Below are positions 46,528 to 55,012 of a stretch of DNA of 64,000 nt, one piece after another (position 1 is the stretch's first letter; each line of letters opens with the position of its first letter). The notes below the pieces were generated by a model, which had not been told where the DNA came from, made no database searches, and saw only the letters and a program-made list of their open reading frames with translations. The stretch spans positions 5,022,001 through 5,086,000 of the forward strand of contig NZ_CP109467.1 in NCBI RefSeq assembly GCF_036227325.1, given 5' to 3'. This stretch comes from Streptomyces sp. NBC_01465. Its GTDB lineage: Bacteria; Actinomycetota; Actinomycetes; Streptomycetales; Streptomycetaceae. The position numbers and the translations under genes were made by a program.

Positions 46528-47382
46528 TTACAGCTCCTTGACGATGGAGCGAATGAACTCCCTGGACTTGCTGGGAGTCAACGCCACCTTCTCGACCATG
46601 TCCAGCCGCGTACGGAAGTTGGCGAGCTGCGTGGGGGAGTCGATGAACCCGGCGTCGTTCGGAGAGTCCATGTGCACGGTGTCCAGGCTCGGATGGGGCG
46701 CTTCCGCGTAGAGGACGGACGAGTCGCCGATGAGCGGGAAGCCGCCCACCGTGAACGGGGTGACCAGGAGCGTGACATTCGGGCGCTCGGACGCTTCGAG
46801 GAGATTCAGAAGCTGGGCGCGGGCGACACCACGTCCTCCGATCTGCATCCGAAGGGCGGCCTCGTGGATGACACCCACGTACGGAATGGGCCGGTCGCCG
46901 GTGATCACCGTCCGACGGGCCAGCCGGTGGGCTACGCGCAGCTCAACTTCCAGGCGCGGCAAGGGTGGTACGAACAGCTCGAAGATGGCCCGCGCGTGTT
47001 CCTCAGTGTGAAACAGGCCGGGGAGGTGCGCGATCTGCACGGTGCGGAGCCGTACCGCATAGTTCTCCAGGGCGGAGACGTCGAGGAACCCGGGGGGAAT
47101 CTTGCCCCGATACTCCTCCCACCAGCCCGACTTGCGCCCTCCGGTCAATCTCGCGAGCTCGTCGATGAGGGCAGGTTCGTCGCACTCGTAGATGCTGGCG
47201 AGGCGCCGCAACCGTTCTTCGCTGATGCCGAACCGGCCCGCCTCGACATTGGAGATGACCGTACGGTCCGTGCCGAGCAGGTCCGCAGCCGTGGGTGCTG
47301 TCATCCCGGCAGCCTCACGGAGCCGACGGAGTTCGGTGCCGAACCGGCGTTGAAGGATGGTCGGGGTCTGTCGCGGTGCCAT
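46528..47382 (-). CDS. XRE-family regulator with DUF5753 (Scr1-like)
   Basis: 284 aa. The N-terminal helix-turn-helix reads FGTELRRLREAAGMTAPTAADLLGTDRTVISNVEAGRFGISEERLRRLASIY. The rest is DUF5753: WEEYRGKIPPGFLDVSALENYAVRLRTVQIAHLPGLFHTEEHARAIF and LLEASERPNVTLLVTPFTVGGFPLIGDSSVLYAE. These regulators form modules with DUF397 proteins and with an anti-sigma-like ATPase, as in whiJ-type loci that affect Streptomyces development. The ATPase gene is divergent at 47644. Confidence 0.93.
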   Translation of the reverse strand: MAPRQTPTILQRRFGTELRRLREAAGMTAPTAADLLGTDRTVISNVEAGRFGISEERLRRLASIYECDEPALIDELARLTGGRKSGWWEEYRGKIPPGFLDVSALENYAVRLRTVQIAHLPGLFHTEEHARAIFELFVPPLPRLEVELRVAHRLARRTVITGDRPIPYVGVIHEAALRMQIGGRGVARAQLLNLLEASERPNVTLLVTPFTVGGFPLIGDSSVLYAEAPHPSLDTVHMDSPNDAGFIDSPTQLANFRTRLDMVEKVALTPSKSREFIRSIVKEL

Positions 47383-47643
47383 GTGCCGTCTCCTCGCTCG
47401 CGCACAGTGTGCCTATTCGGCGTCCCGCGGTCCACCACAATCGAGAAGTTAACACTTACGTGTCGCCAGGTAGCACAGTTATGAGATCTTCTCGTACTTT
47501 GTGATGCGGGCCACTCGTGACGTCGCTGTCGGAAGTGCACCGGCTCCCCTCCGGAACGGCGGGGGGCCGGCATCGCCACCGCAGACAACATCACGCGACC
47601 CATGCCCTGTTGTTACGTCTCGCGCGCACCCAGGAGGTGCCTG

Positions 47644-48087
47644 ATGAGGTCCGAAGCAATCCCCCACATCGACCCCGCACCGATCCCCTTCGCGGGGCAG
47701 TGGCAGTACGAACTCCACTTCCCCCGCGACCTCAGAGGCCCAGGCGTCGCCCGCATCGCGCTCCGGGCGATCCTCGCGGCCCACAGTCTGTCCGAACTGG
47801 CGGACAGGGCCGAGCTGTTGGCGTCGGAGCTGGCCACCAATTCCGTACGGCACACGAAGGGGCCGGCGTACGTGCGCCTCCAGTGGCTGCACCCCGTGCT
47901 CCGTATCAGCGTCTGGGACGCGAGCCCTGACCTGCCGGAACCCGCAGACCCGTCGGCCGACGCGGAGGACGGCCGGGGACTGCTCATCCTCGACCTGGTC
48001 GCGGACCGGTGGGGGGCGTGCCCGATGGGCGAAGGGGCGGGTGAGCGGCGTGGCAAGACGATCTGGTGCGAGCTTGTCTTCGCGTGA
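47644..48087 (+). CDS. Anti-sigma-factor-like ATP-binding protein (HATPase_c_2)
   Basis: 147 aa from the ATG at 47644 with AGGAGG six bases upstream. GHKL-type ATPase features are RAELLASELATNSVRHTKGPAYVRL (N box), VWDASPDLPEPADPSADAEDGRGLLILDLVADRWG (G1 and G2 boxes). The serine-kinase RsbW-like class regulates sigma factors; in whiJ-type loci these proteins accompany XRE and DUF397 genes. It is divergent from the XRE gene across about 260 bp without other genes. Confidence 0.9.
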   Translation: MRSEAIPHIDPAPIPFAGQWQYELHFPRDLRGPGVARIALRAILAAHSLSELADRAELLASELATNSVRHTKGPAYVRLQWLHPVLRISVWDASPDLPEPADPSADAEDGRGLLILDLVADRWGACPMGEGAGERRGKTIWCELVFA

Positions 48088-48211
48088 CGCCGAAGCGCGC
48101 CGGCTGTCGGCACCTGACCGGCACCTTTCGGGTGAACGGTCGCGTACGGGACATGGCATCCGCTCCGTGCCTACGATGCTGTTCTCGACACCAGCCCATG
48201 GGAGGCCCGAG

Positions 48212-48865
48212 ATGTCCGCAGCACCGGTCGAGTACTTCACGCCCGACGATGCGCCGCTGACGCTGCTCGAAGAGGCCAACAAGCTCCTGGAGCACAACCC
48301 CGGCTACCGGGTCGAGATCATCGGAGGCGTTCTCACTGTGACCCCGCCAGCGGACGTCGCCCATTCCAGGGGCCTGAACAAGCTCGTTCGCCCTTTTGTG
48401 GCCGCCGGTCTCGATGACGGTCCGACCGAGGTGCACCAGGCCATCGGCCTCTGGCTGCCCGACGGCCCGGAGGACTACGCAGTCCCTGACCTTTCCGTTG
48501 TCGACGCCGACATCGACGACCACCTGATCGAGAACAACTGCTACGACCCGGCCGTGTTCCGCATGACCCTCGAGGTCACCTCGAGCAACTACCAGAACGA
48601 CCTCCGCAACAAGGTCGCGGCGTACGCCATCGCCAAGGTCCCCGTCTACGTGATCGTCGACCGCAAGCACAACCGCCTGCACGTCCTGACCGACCCCATT
48701 GCCAACGAGTACGACCAGCACCGCATCCACGCCCCCGGGCAGTTGGTCACCCTGCCCGAGTCGATCGGCGCGAAGGTCACCCTCGACGTAACAGAGGCCC
48801 TCACCGCATCACGCCACAAGCGGGATCCGGAGCCGAGGTCCGCGGAGGACACTGCCGCCGGCTGA
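48212..48865 (+). CDS. Uma2-family (DUF820) protein, second copy in window
   Basis: 217 aa from the ATG at 48212 (GGAGG six bases upstream). Family pattern: EEANKLLEHNPGYRVEIIGGVLTVTPPADVAHSRG, then DYAVPDLSVVDADIDDHLI (metal-binding Asp), FRMTLEVTSSNYQNDLRNKVAAYAIAKVPVYVIVDRKHNRLHVL with catalytic Glu and Lys positions. It is a restriction-endonuclease fold of unknown function. It is only distantly similar to the Uma2 gene at 8202-8753. It lies just upstream of the duplicated tautomerase. Confidence 0.88.
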   Translation: MSAAPVEYFTPDDAPLTLLEEANKLLEHNPGYRVEIIGGVLTVTPPADVAHSRGLNKLVRPFVAAGLDDGPTEVHQAIGLWLPDGPEDYAVPDLSVVDADIDDHLIENNCYDPAVFRMTLEVTSSNYQNDLRNKVAAYAIAKVPVYVIVDRKHNRLHVLTDPIANEYDQHRIHAPGQLVTLPESIGAKVTLDVTEALTASRHKRDPEPRSAEDTAAG

Positions 48866-48943
48866 TCTCGGAGGCGGTGGCGGCCCGCCGCAAGGGGCTG
48901 CGGTGCAACCTGGCGACGGGGCTGCCTCCTCGTTCCGTACGTA

Positions 48944-49283
48944 CGCGTCTACTTCTTGGTGTTCTTGTCGGCGGTGAGGGTGCCGCCGATGGCCCAGCTG
49001 TCGGTGGGTACTTCGTGGATCCAGACCTGGACGGCCTCGGCGGGGATCTTGAGCGAGTCGACGAAGGCGTCGGTGACGCGCTGGACGAGTTCGCGCTTGA
49101 GCTCGATGTCGCGGGGACCTTGCTGGATGGTGACGATCGGCATGGCTGAACTCCCTTGTCTCCGGCGGCTTTCCGGTGGTTCCGGGCCGCTCACCGGCGT
49201 GACCTCAGTCCATCCGATCCGCGCCCCGCGACCAACAGGCAGAGTGCGCACGCAGCGATCAGGAAGCGAGATCGTCGCTGGTC
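48944..49283. repeat. 340-bp duplication, copy 2
   Basis: About 98% identical to 36650-36989, same orientation. It ends in a fragment of the LysR 3' end: the eight C-terminal codons (TSDD.. and stop) without the rest of LysR. That fragment shows this copy was derived from the 36.6-kb locus. Its right end is 100 bp from the inverted repeat of the HNH element. Confidence 0.95.
48949..49143 (-). CDS. 4-Oxalocrotonate tautomerase-family enzyme, copy 2
   Basis: 64 aa, identical in protein sequence to copy 1 at 36655-36849; the few base differences are silent or lie upstream. The N-terminal catalytic Pro is retained. The gene carries its own upstream sequence, so it may be expressed, but the cognate LysR regulator and lyase are not next to it. 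Identity this high between copies 12 kb apart indicates a recent event or gene conversion. Confidence 0.9.
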   Translation of the reverse strand: MPIVTIQQGPRDIELKRELVQRVTDAFVDSLKIPAEAVQVWIHEVPTDSWAIGGTLTADKNTKK

Positions 49284-49712
49284 GGGGTGGGGGCAGTTGA
49301 GGGAGGGCGCTGCCAACCTCGGTGGCAATACCGTCTGAGGCGAGTACTGCCTCATTGCCTGACGCGGAGGCGGCCGACCCTTGCGGATTCTGCCGGTGGT
49401 GATGGCACCGGGTTTCGTGGCCGGGTGCGGGTGGGTGGAGGGCCGCCTCCACGGTCCGGTGGGGGCGGGGGCGATACGCGTGGGCGGGTGCGGCTTACCG
49501 ATGGAAATTAGCGTGGTTGGGGTGCGTGGTGGGCTGGCGAACTGTCCCTTCGCGCGTGGTCGGCTGCGGCTTCGTCGCAACGTCCTGGTTCTGATGACTG
49601 TGAAATAAACACGGGATTGACCTGGCATTATCACGGAGAGTGAGGGAGAATAGGGGTATCAACCACCGTATAGGGGACGGTGGTTGGTGACCGACGCACG
49701 GGGGTGTGGGGG
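49144..49712. other. Spacer with duplicated leader and left inverted repeat
   Basis: No coding gene is seen. The first 140 bp are duplicated tautomerase leader and LysR tail. Bases 49284-49383 are unique, and 49384-49586 are the left arm of the element's inverted repeat. An AT-rich stretch (49600-49680: TGTGAAATAAACACGGG..TATCACGGAGAGTGAGGGAGAATAGGG) just before the HNH gene probably holds its promoter. Confidence 0.6.
49384..49586 (+). repeat. Left inverted repeat arm
   Basis: Begins CGGATTCTGCCGG and ends GTCGCAACGTCCT. It is the reverse complement of 51042-51243. The outer 146 bp are about 96% identical and include GGGGGCGGGGGCGATACGCG and GAAATTAGCGTGG. Confidence 0.9.
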
Positions 49713-51017
49713 ATGGAAGAACAGAGGGAAGCACCGGGGACACCGGACGAGTGGGCGGCCTTTCTGCGCACGCAGGACCCGTCGGCGCATGTGATGGACC
49801 TGCTGCCGGTCCTGGACGCGGAGAAGCTGTCCGCGGCCGGGCGGATCGATGCGTTGGCGGTACTGGAGCGCTGCGCGTCCTGGGTGGCTGCCTGTCAGGT
49901 GCCGTTGCTGGCGGGGATCGAGGCGCAGACCAGTGCCGAGTTGCCGGTGGGTGCGGACTTCGAGACCACCCTGCTGCATGACTGGGACTACGCGGCCGAA
50001 CAGGTCGCCTGCGCCCTGAAGCTGAGCGGGGCAGGTGCGGGCGACCGCCTGGAAGTGGCCCGCGCGCTGATGGACCGCCTGCCCCAGACCCTGGAGCTGC
50101 TGGCGCAGGGGGAAATCTCCTGGCGCCAGGCCAAGACGGTGGTGGATGCGTGCGCGGTCCTGGACGATGAGATGACCGCGAAGGTCGAGGACGCGGTGGT
50201 GGCCAAGCTCCCCACCCAGGCGGCGCACGAGACCCGGCGGATGCTGAACCGCACGATCGCCCGCCTCGATCCCGAGGGTGCGGCCGCCCGCCACGAGCAG
50301 CGGCGTCTGGAGCGGACCACGGTCAACTATCCGCAGCCGGACGGGATGGCGATGTTCGGAGCGATCGTCCCGGCAGAACAAGCCGCACTCATGGAACAGG
50401 CCGTCGACGCCCACGCCGCCACCTTCGCCGACGACGGCCGCACGTTGTCCCAGAAGCGGGCGGACGCTTTGTTCGACCTGATCACCGGCACCACCAACAC
50501 GCAGTCGGTGGGCGGTCGTTCAGCGGCGGTCGTTCAGATCACCGTCCCGCTGGACGTGCTGATCGGGGCGAGCGAGGAGCCCGCCGAGTTGAAGGGTTAC
50601 GGACCCATCACCGCAGGACAGGCCCGCGACGTGGCGTTCGCGGAAGGCACGGTGTGGCGGCGGCTGATCACCCACCCCACCACCGGGATGGTCGTGAAAA
50701 CCGACCCGACCACCTACAAGCCCACCGCCGAAACCACTCGCCACGTGGAGGCCCGCGACCGGCACTGCGCGTTTCCGACTTGCCGGATGCCCGCCCACCG
50801 CGCGGACCTCGACCATGTCGTGGAATTCGATCACCACAACCCACAAGCGGGCGGCCAGTCAGTGCCCGAGAACCTGATCCCGCTCTGCCGCCGCCACCAC
50901 GGACTCAAACACCGAGGAGGCTGGAAGGTCGTCCGCGACGACACCAGCGGGCAGACGCACTGGACGGCACCCACCGGGCACACCTACACCAACACCCCCG
51001 ACAGATGGACCGATTGA
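49713..51017 (+). CDS. DUF222-HNH endonuclease (13E12 repeat family)
   Basis: 434 aa from the ATG at 49713 (GGGGG just upstream; a GTG at 49680 is an alternative). The N-terminal about 300 residues are helical DUF222 (ALAVLERCASWVAACQVPLLAGIEAQTSAE, QGEISWRQAKTVVDACAVLDDEM, NYPQPDGMAMFGAIVPAEQAALM). The C-terminal HNH nuclease has EARDRHCAFPTCRMPAHRADLDHVVEFDHHNP...ENLIPLCRRHHGLKHRGGW with two CxxxxC-type and His metal ligands. The family is repeated in actinobacterial genomes. It is centred between 200-bp inverted repeats here, with the stop 25 bp before the right arm. Confidence 0.93.
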   Translation: MEEQREAPGTPDEWAAFLRTQDPSAHVMDLLPVLDAEKLSAAGRIDALAVLERCASWVAACQVPLLAGIEAQTSAELPVGADFETTLLHDWDYAAEQVACALKLSGAGAGDRLEVARALMDRLPQTLELLAQGEISWRQAKTVVDACAVLDDEMTAKVEDAVVAKLPTQAAHETRRMLNRTIARLDPEGAAARHEQRRLERTTVNYPQPDGMAMFGAIVPAEQAALMEQAVDAHAATFADDGRTLSQKRADALFDLITGTTNTQSVGGRSAAVVQITVPLDVLIGASEEPAELKGYGPITAGQARDVAFAEGTVWRRLITHPTTGMVVKTDPTTYKPTAETTRHVEARDRHCAFPTCRMPAHRADLDHVVEFDHHNPQAGGQSVPENLIPLCRRHHGLKHRGGWKVVRDDTSGQTHWTAPTGHTYTNTPDRWTD

Positions 51018-51597
51018 CCCGCACTGACATCAGTCGGGGAAAGGACGTTGCGACGGTTCCGCAGTCGACCGCGCGCGTGCGGAGGTAGTCCAACCGGCCA
51101 CGCACCCCAGCCACGCTAATTTCGGTCGGTAAGCCGCACTCGCCCACGCGTATCGCCCCCGCCCCCACCGGACCGTGGAGGCGGCCCTCCACTCACCCGC
51201 ACCCGGCCACGAATCCCGGTGCCATCACCACCGGCAGAATCCGAGGAGATTCCCTCGCCGGGAGGTAAGACACTCCTCCTTACCTCCGAACGGGTAGCAG
51301 AGCTGATGCCAGACCCGTTCGAATCTCCTACGTGAGTGCCGTCTTGGCCGCTGACCTGGGATGGAAGGGAGATGGGGCGCGCGCCCCAAGTCCGACACTG
51401 ACCCTTAGCGACCGTTTCGTTTCGATGCAGGGCGCAGGGGCGCTGTGACTGGGCTGTGACAGGGGATACGCGGGAGCCTCTGGGCCTTGTCGGAGGCGGC
51501 CGATAGAGTTGTTCAAGAGATAAGCCGGGATAGCTACGTTAAGTGACTGTGTGGCTGCGGCGTTGCGTCGGTGAACGGGGAGAGGGGCTGACTCGCG
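51018..51597. other. Right inverted-repeat arm and T7SS upstream region
   Basis: Holds the right arm (51042-51243). Two tandem hairpins follow: GGAGGTAAG/CTTACCTCC (51261-51287) and GAACGGGT/ACCCGTTC (51288-51320). Then comes a gene-free stretch to 51597 with TGTGACTGGGCTGTGACAGGG, CCGATAGAGTTG and TTGTTC-16-TAGCTA words that may be promoter parts for the T7SS genes. No RNA gene or ORF with support was found. Confidence 0.5.
51042..51243 (-). repeat. Right inverted repeat arm
   Basis: Reverse complement of 49384-49586. Its outer end (51243) has no obvious target duplication with the left end. It lies 25 bp after the HNH stop codon, so it could also act as a transcription stop. Confidence 0.9.
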
Positions 51598-51933
51598 ATG
51601 GCGAGCGGAGAGTACAGAGTCGATCTGAGCGCGCTGGACGAGGTCGTCCGGAAGCTCAACGGGATCATCACGGACCTGGGCGACGCCAAGTCGGACTCGA
51701 AGTACAAGACGTATCTGCCGCCGGGGGCGCTGGGATCGGACGCCGGCGGTGCCACGTTCATCGAGGCGGGGAAGCTTCACGCCGCGCACACCGAGATGAA
51801 GACGCATCTTGAGGAGATCGTGGAGCACATTCACGGCCTGACAGATGATTTCGGCACAAAGACGAAGAAGACGCATGGTGCTTACCAGGACCAGGAAGCA
51901 GACGTGAAGAAGTCGATGACGGGTGGGGCGTGA
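51598..51933 (+). CDS. ESX/WXG100-like T7SS substrate
   Basis: 111 aa. The two-helix pattern is evident (LSALDEVVRKLNGIITDLGDAKSD, then IEAGKLHAAHTEMKTHLEEIVEHIHGLTDDFGTKTKKTHG) with a Pro/Gly-rich middle instead of W-x-G. YQDQE near the C-terminus fits the YxxxD/E secretion signal. It is followed after 7 bp by the Gly-rich 475-aa partner and then by a mycosin protease, so it is probably exported by the T7SS. The ATG has GGAGAGGGG somewhat far upstream. Confidence 0.82.
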   Translation: MASGEYRVDLSALDEVVRKLNGIITDLGDAKSDSKYKTYLPPGALGSDAGGATFIEAGKLHAAHTEMKTHLEEIVEHIHGLTDDFGTKTKKTHGAYQDQEADVKKSMTGGA

Positions 51934-51940
51934 TTCGGCC

Positions 51941-53368
51941 ATGAGTGACGACTACACGTACGAGTACCAGCCGGCGACGATGTGCTACAACGCGCAGCAC
52001 GAGTCGGACTTCGCCAACATGGACATGGACCAGATGAAGGCCATGGTCAGCGGCGCGAACCCCGGCGCGGTGCACGAGGTTGCCCGAGGGTGGACCAGCG
52101 TCAACAACAAGCTTGTTGGTGAAGGCGGTGGCGGGGGCGCGCGGCACGACTTCATGGCTGCTGTGAGCGCGGTGCTCGAACACTGGGAGGGCGACTCTGC
52201 CGACCGGTTCAAGGAGCAGGCGGACGCCATCGCGAAGAAGCTTCAGGACGGTGCACAGTACGCGCAGTACACCTCGACGGCGATGCACAGCGCGGCCACC
52301 GTGCTGGAGACCATCAAGCCCGAGGTCGAGGCGATGAAGAAGCCGAGCACGGGCAACAGCATCGTCAACGCCATTCAGGACGGCGGCAGTCGATCGGACG
52401 CAGGCCTCAAGAAGGACCTGGCCGCCGGGGCGTCCACGCAGCAGGCGCTGGACAGCAACTCGGGCGATCTGTCGGCCGGTAAGGAGCAGCAGCTCCGGAT
52501 GGCCGTGAAGATGGAGCAGTTGGGGGCTGCTTACGCTTCGCAGACCAAGGCGATGGGGTCGTGGAAGAGCACTGTTGAGCATCGGGAGGACTATCCGGGT
52601 TCCCCCGGAGGTAATCCGCCGGTTCCGATCGTGGTGATTCCGACGGAATCCGGTCCCAAGCTAGTCGGCCGCACATCGTCCAAGGGCGGTTCGACGAGCG
52701 GGTCGGCACGATCCGTGATCGCACCAACTCCCAGTAACCCGAACCGCATCGGCGGACCGGGCACAGGGTCCTCGTCCAAGTCGACCGCACCTTCCGGCAT
52801 CGGCACGGGTGTGGACAGCATCACCACGACCAACCCGCGTGGAACTGGTCCTGGAACCACGTTGGGGACCGGCGGAGGTGGCCTGGGGGGAGCGAGTGGC
52901 ACGGGGCCTGGTGGCGCAAACGGTCTCACCGGTGCGGGAGCGGGCTTCCCGGGAACTGGAGCAAACCCGGGTGCAGGCCTCGGGCGTCGCGGTTCGATCG
53001 GAGGCACCGGTTCCGCGACCGGCGCTGGACGTCCGGGAATGGGCGCCGCCGGGCTGGGAGCCGGAGCGGGCAATAAGGGCGGTTCGGGTGTTGGAGGCCG
53101 AGGTGCTCTCGCCCGTACGAAGGGCGGCGTGATTGGTGAAGCCGAAGGCGCGGCCGGCTCTGGCGGCAAGGCGGGATCTGGACTCCACGGCAGCCGTGGT
53201 GGCACTGCAGAAGGCCGCAAGTCCGCGGGCATGGGCGGCGCAGGTGGCGCGGCAGGTAAGAAGCGTGACAAGAAGAAGGACGGCCGAGACAGGCCGGATT
53301 ACCTCGTCGAGGACGAGGAGACCTGGGTGTCTTCGGACCCGAACGTCGCCCCTCGGGTAATCGAGTAG
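51941..53368 (+). CDS. Large WXG-motif Gly-rich T7SS substrate (EspB/PPE-like in plan)
   Basis: 475 aa from the ATG at 51941. The N-terminal 200 residues are helical and include the WEG signature (LEHWEGDSADRFKEQADAIAKKLQDGAQYAQYTSTAM). A long Gly/Thr/Ser-rich low-complexity region follows (about 255-430), then a basic KKRDKKKDGRDRPDY and an acidic C-terminus ending in SSDPNVAPRVIE. This resembles mycobacterial EspB/PPE-type substrates, which mycosins cleave. It is cotranscribed with the small ESX-like gene. Confidence 0.78.
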   Translation: MSDDYTYEYQPATMCYNAQHESDFANMDMDQMKAMVSGANPGAVHEVARGWTSVNNKLVGEGGGGGARHDFMAAVSAVLEHWEGDSADRFKEQADAIAKKLQDGAQYAQYTSTAMHSAATVLETIKPEVEAMKKPSTGNSIVNAIQDGGSRSDAGLKKDLAAGASTQQALDSNSGDLSAGKEQQLRMAVKMEQLGAAYASQTKAMGSWKSTVEHREDYPGSPGGNPPVPIVVIPTESGPKLVGRTSSKGGSTSGSARSVIAPTPSNPNRIGGPGTGSSSKSTAPSGIGTGVDSITTTNPRGTGPGTTLGTGGGGLGGASGTGPGGANGLTGAGAGFPGTGANPGAGLGRRGSIGGTGSATGAGRPGMGAAGLGAGAGNKGGSGVGGRGALARTKGGVIGEAEGAAGSGGKAGSGLHGSRGGTAEGRKSAGMGGAGGAAGKKRDKKKDGRDRPDYLVEDEETWVSSDPNVAPRVIE

Positions 53369-53401
53369 GTTCACCGCGCTGACAAAGGCGGCAATGGAGT
53401 G

Positions 53402-53430
53402 GGGGCTCGCGGATTTATGTCGCGAGCCCC
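53402..53430 (+). terminator. Hairpin between the WXG gene and mycosin
   Basis: GGGGCTCGCG (53402-53411) pairs with CGCGAGCCCC (53421-53430), a perfect 10-bp stem with a 9-nt AT-rich loop, followed by GTCAAGCGGG. It lies 28 bp upstream of the mycosin ATG, so mycosin may be expressed at reduced level by readthrough. Confidence 0.65.
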
Positions 53431-53457
53431 GTCAAGCGGGATGAAAGGGAACAGGGC

Positions 53458-54816
53458 ATGGCGCTCAAGCAGACGCTGCGCATGATGGGCAGTGCGGCGG
53501 CAGCGGGGGTGCTGCTCTTCTCTTCGGCGACTACCGCTTCGGCAGACCAGACCAGAAAAGACCAGTGGCCGCTGGAAGCGTTCGGCGTCAGCAAGGTCTG
53601 GCAGATCGCAACGGGTAAGGGCATCACCGTTGCAGTGATCGACACTGGTGTGGATGCGTCGCACCCTGATCTCAGGGGGAACGTCCTCAAGGGGCATGAC
53701 TTCGTCGACGGCGATGATGATCCTTCGCCGGCCGGAGACGAACACGGGACATCGATGGCAGGCATCATTGCCGGTCACGGGCACGGCGCCAATGGTGCCG
53801 ACGGGGTGAAGGGCTTGGCGCCGGACGCGAAGATCCTCTCAATCCGGGACACGGGCGAAGGGGACGAACCCTTCGCCAAGTCGATTCGGTATGCAGTGGA
53901 CCATGGCGCATCGATCATCAATATCTCTCAGATCACATCCCCCTCGTCTCAGGCGGGGGAAGAGGCTGTTGCCTACGCCTTCAAGAAGAACGTCGTGGTC
54001 GTCGCCGGAACTGGGAACGACGGCACAGGGGGCGACCGTCCTCTCTACCCGGCTAGCTATCCAGGCGCGGTAGCGGTGGGCGCGGTGAAGTCATCCGGTG
54101 AGATCTGGGCAAAGTCCAACTACGGGCCGAAGACGCTGTTGACCGCCCCCGGTGTCGGTATCGTCTCGACTGGGGGCGCGACCGCCAACTCCCAGTACAA
54201 CATTGGAGAAGGTACCTCGGCCTCTACCGCCTACGTCTCCGCAGCCTGCGCCCTCCTCCGCGAGAAGTTCCCCGACCTCACCGCAGGCCAGATCGTCAAC
54301 CGTCTCACCAAGACGGCCGGGCTCCCCGACGACGCCAAGGGAAGCAAGCTCCCTGACCAGAAGTACGGCTACGGCTACATCCAGCCCCTCGCCGCGCTCA
54401 AGCAGGACATTCCGGCGGGCCCCAAGAACGGCCCCCTCACCATGCCCACCTCCGACTCCGCCAGTAGCGGGACCGGTACGGGAACGGGTAAGACGGACAG
54501 TAGCCCGGCCCCCTCTTCCTCAGGTAAGTCGGACGACAGCGGCAGCAGTTCCACGATCATCGGTGTCGTAGTAGGTGCCCTCGTGGTCCTCCTGGTGGCA
54601 GGCGGCATCGTCCTCCTCGTCGCCCGCAAAAAGCGACGCGGCGGACCCGCCAACCCCCCGCCGGGATACGGGACGTACGCCCCGCAGCCGAATCAGCTCC
54701 CGCAGGCGTACGGCACCCCGATCTACAACCAGAACCCGCACCAGCAGCAGCCCGCACCCCCCGCCGGCCCGCCGAACCAGCCCCCGCCCGGCGGTGGAAA
54801 CCCCTACCAGCAGTAG
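53458..54816 (+). CDS. mycP: Mycosin-type T7SS serine protease
   Basis: 452 aa. The signal peptide (MGSAAAAGVLLFSSATTASAD) is followed by an S8 subtilisin domain with the full triad: Asp in VIDTGVDASHPDL, His in GDEHGTSMAGIIAGHG and Ser in GEGTSASTAYVSAACALL. A C-terminal span (VVGALVVLLVAGGIVLLVARKKRR near residues 365-388) anchors it, with a cytoplasmic Pro/Gln tail ending PNQPPPGGGNPYQQ. Mycosins process ESX substrates and stabilise the secretion complex. No Ecc genes lie in this window, but the neighbours are T7SS substrates. Confidence 0.9.
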   Translation: MALKQTLRMMGSAAAAGVLLFSSATTASADQTRKDQWPLEAFGVSKVWQIATGKGITVAVIDTGVDASHPDLRGNVLKGHDFVDGDDDPSPAGDEHGTSMAGIIAGHGHGANGADGVKGLAPDAKILSIRDTGEGDEPFAKSIRYAVDHGASIINISQITSPSSQAGEEAVAYAFKKNVVVVAGTGNDGTGGDRPLYPASYPGAVAVGAVKSSGEIWAKSNYGPKTLLTAPGVGIVSTGGATANSQYNIGEGTSASTAYVSAACALLREKFPDLTAGQIVNRLTKTAGLPDDAKGSKLPDQKYGYGYIQPLAALKQDIPAGPKNGPLTMPTSDSASSGTGTGTGKTDSSPAPSSSGKSDDSGSSSTIIGVVVGALVVLLVAGGIVLLVARKKRRGGPANPPPGYGTYAPQPNQLPQAYGTPIYNQNPHQQQPAPPAGPPNQPPPGGGNPYQQ

Positions 54817-54822
54817 GCGGAA

Positions 54823-54860
54823 CGCGGGCCCACCGCAAGTGGAGAACCGTTGGGCCCGCG
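54823..54860 (+). terminator. Hairpin terminator after mycosin
   Basis: CGCGGGCCCA (54823-54832) with TGGGCCCGCG (54851-54860), a perfect 10-bp stem around an 18-nt loop, 7 bp after the mycosin stop. Confidence 0.7.
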
Positions 54861-54990
54861 GTGATTGAGGGGCACGCGGAGAACCGGGTACGTACGGCGT
54901 CCCAGTGGGCCTTTGGCGCCGCTCTTGCTCCTCTGCCTGCCGCTCCTCCGAGGGCTGAGTTCATTCGGATGGGTGATGGTGCGCGCCTGG

Positions 54991-55010
54991 GTTTCGAAGT
55001 AGTTTCAAAG
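54991..55010. promoter_or_regulatory. Direct-repeat operator of the toxin-antitoxin pair
   Basis: GTTTCGAAG (54991-54999) and GTTTCAAAG (55002-55010) match at 8 of 9 positions with an 11-bp period, ending 2 bp before the antitoxin ATG. A bound antitoxin would cover the translation start region. Confidence 0.55.
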
Positions 55011-55012
55011 TC

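Larger units (their letters stand above)
49384..51243 (+). mobile_element. DUF222-HNH element with about 200-bp terminal inverted repeats
   Basis: About 1.86 kb bounded by inverted repeats at 49384-49586 and 51042-51243. The outer 146 bp of the arms differ at about six positions, while the inner 58 bp are weaker. The only gene inside is the DUF222-HNH protein (49713-51017). The layout resembles the actinobacterial 13E12-type repeat elements, which exist as scattered copies. No target-site duplication was recognised. It could be mobile, or the arms could be a large regulatory palindrome. Confidence 0.7.

Noticed and set aside
51288..51335. GTTCGAATC near 51317, looking like a tRNA T-loop
   Set aside because: The adjoining bases cannot form a T-stem, and no anticodon or acceptor arms can be drawn; the word belongs to a hairpin.
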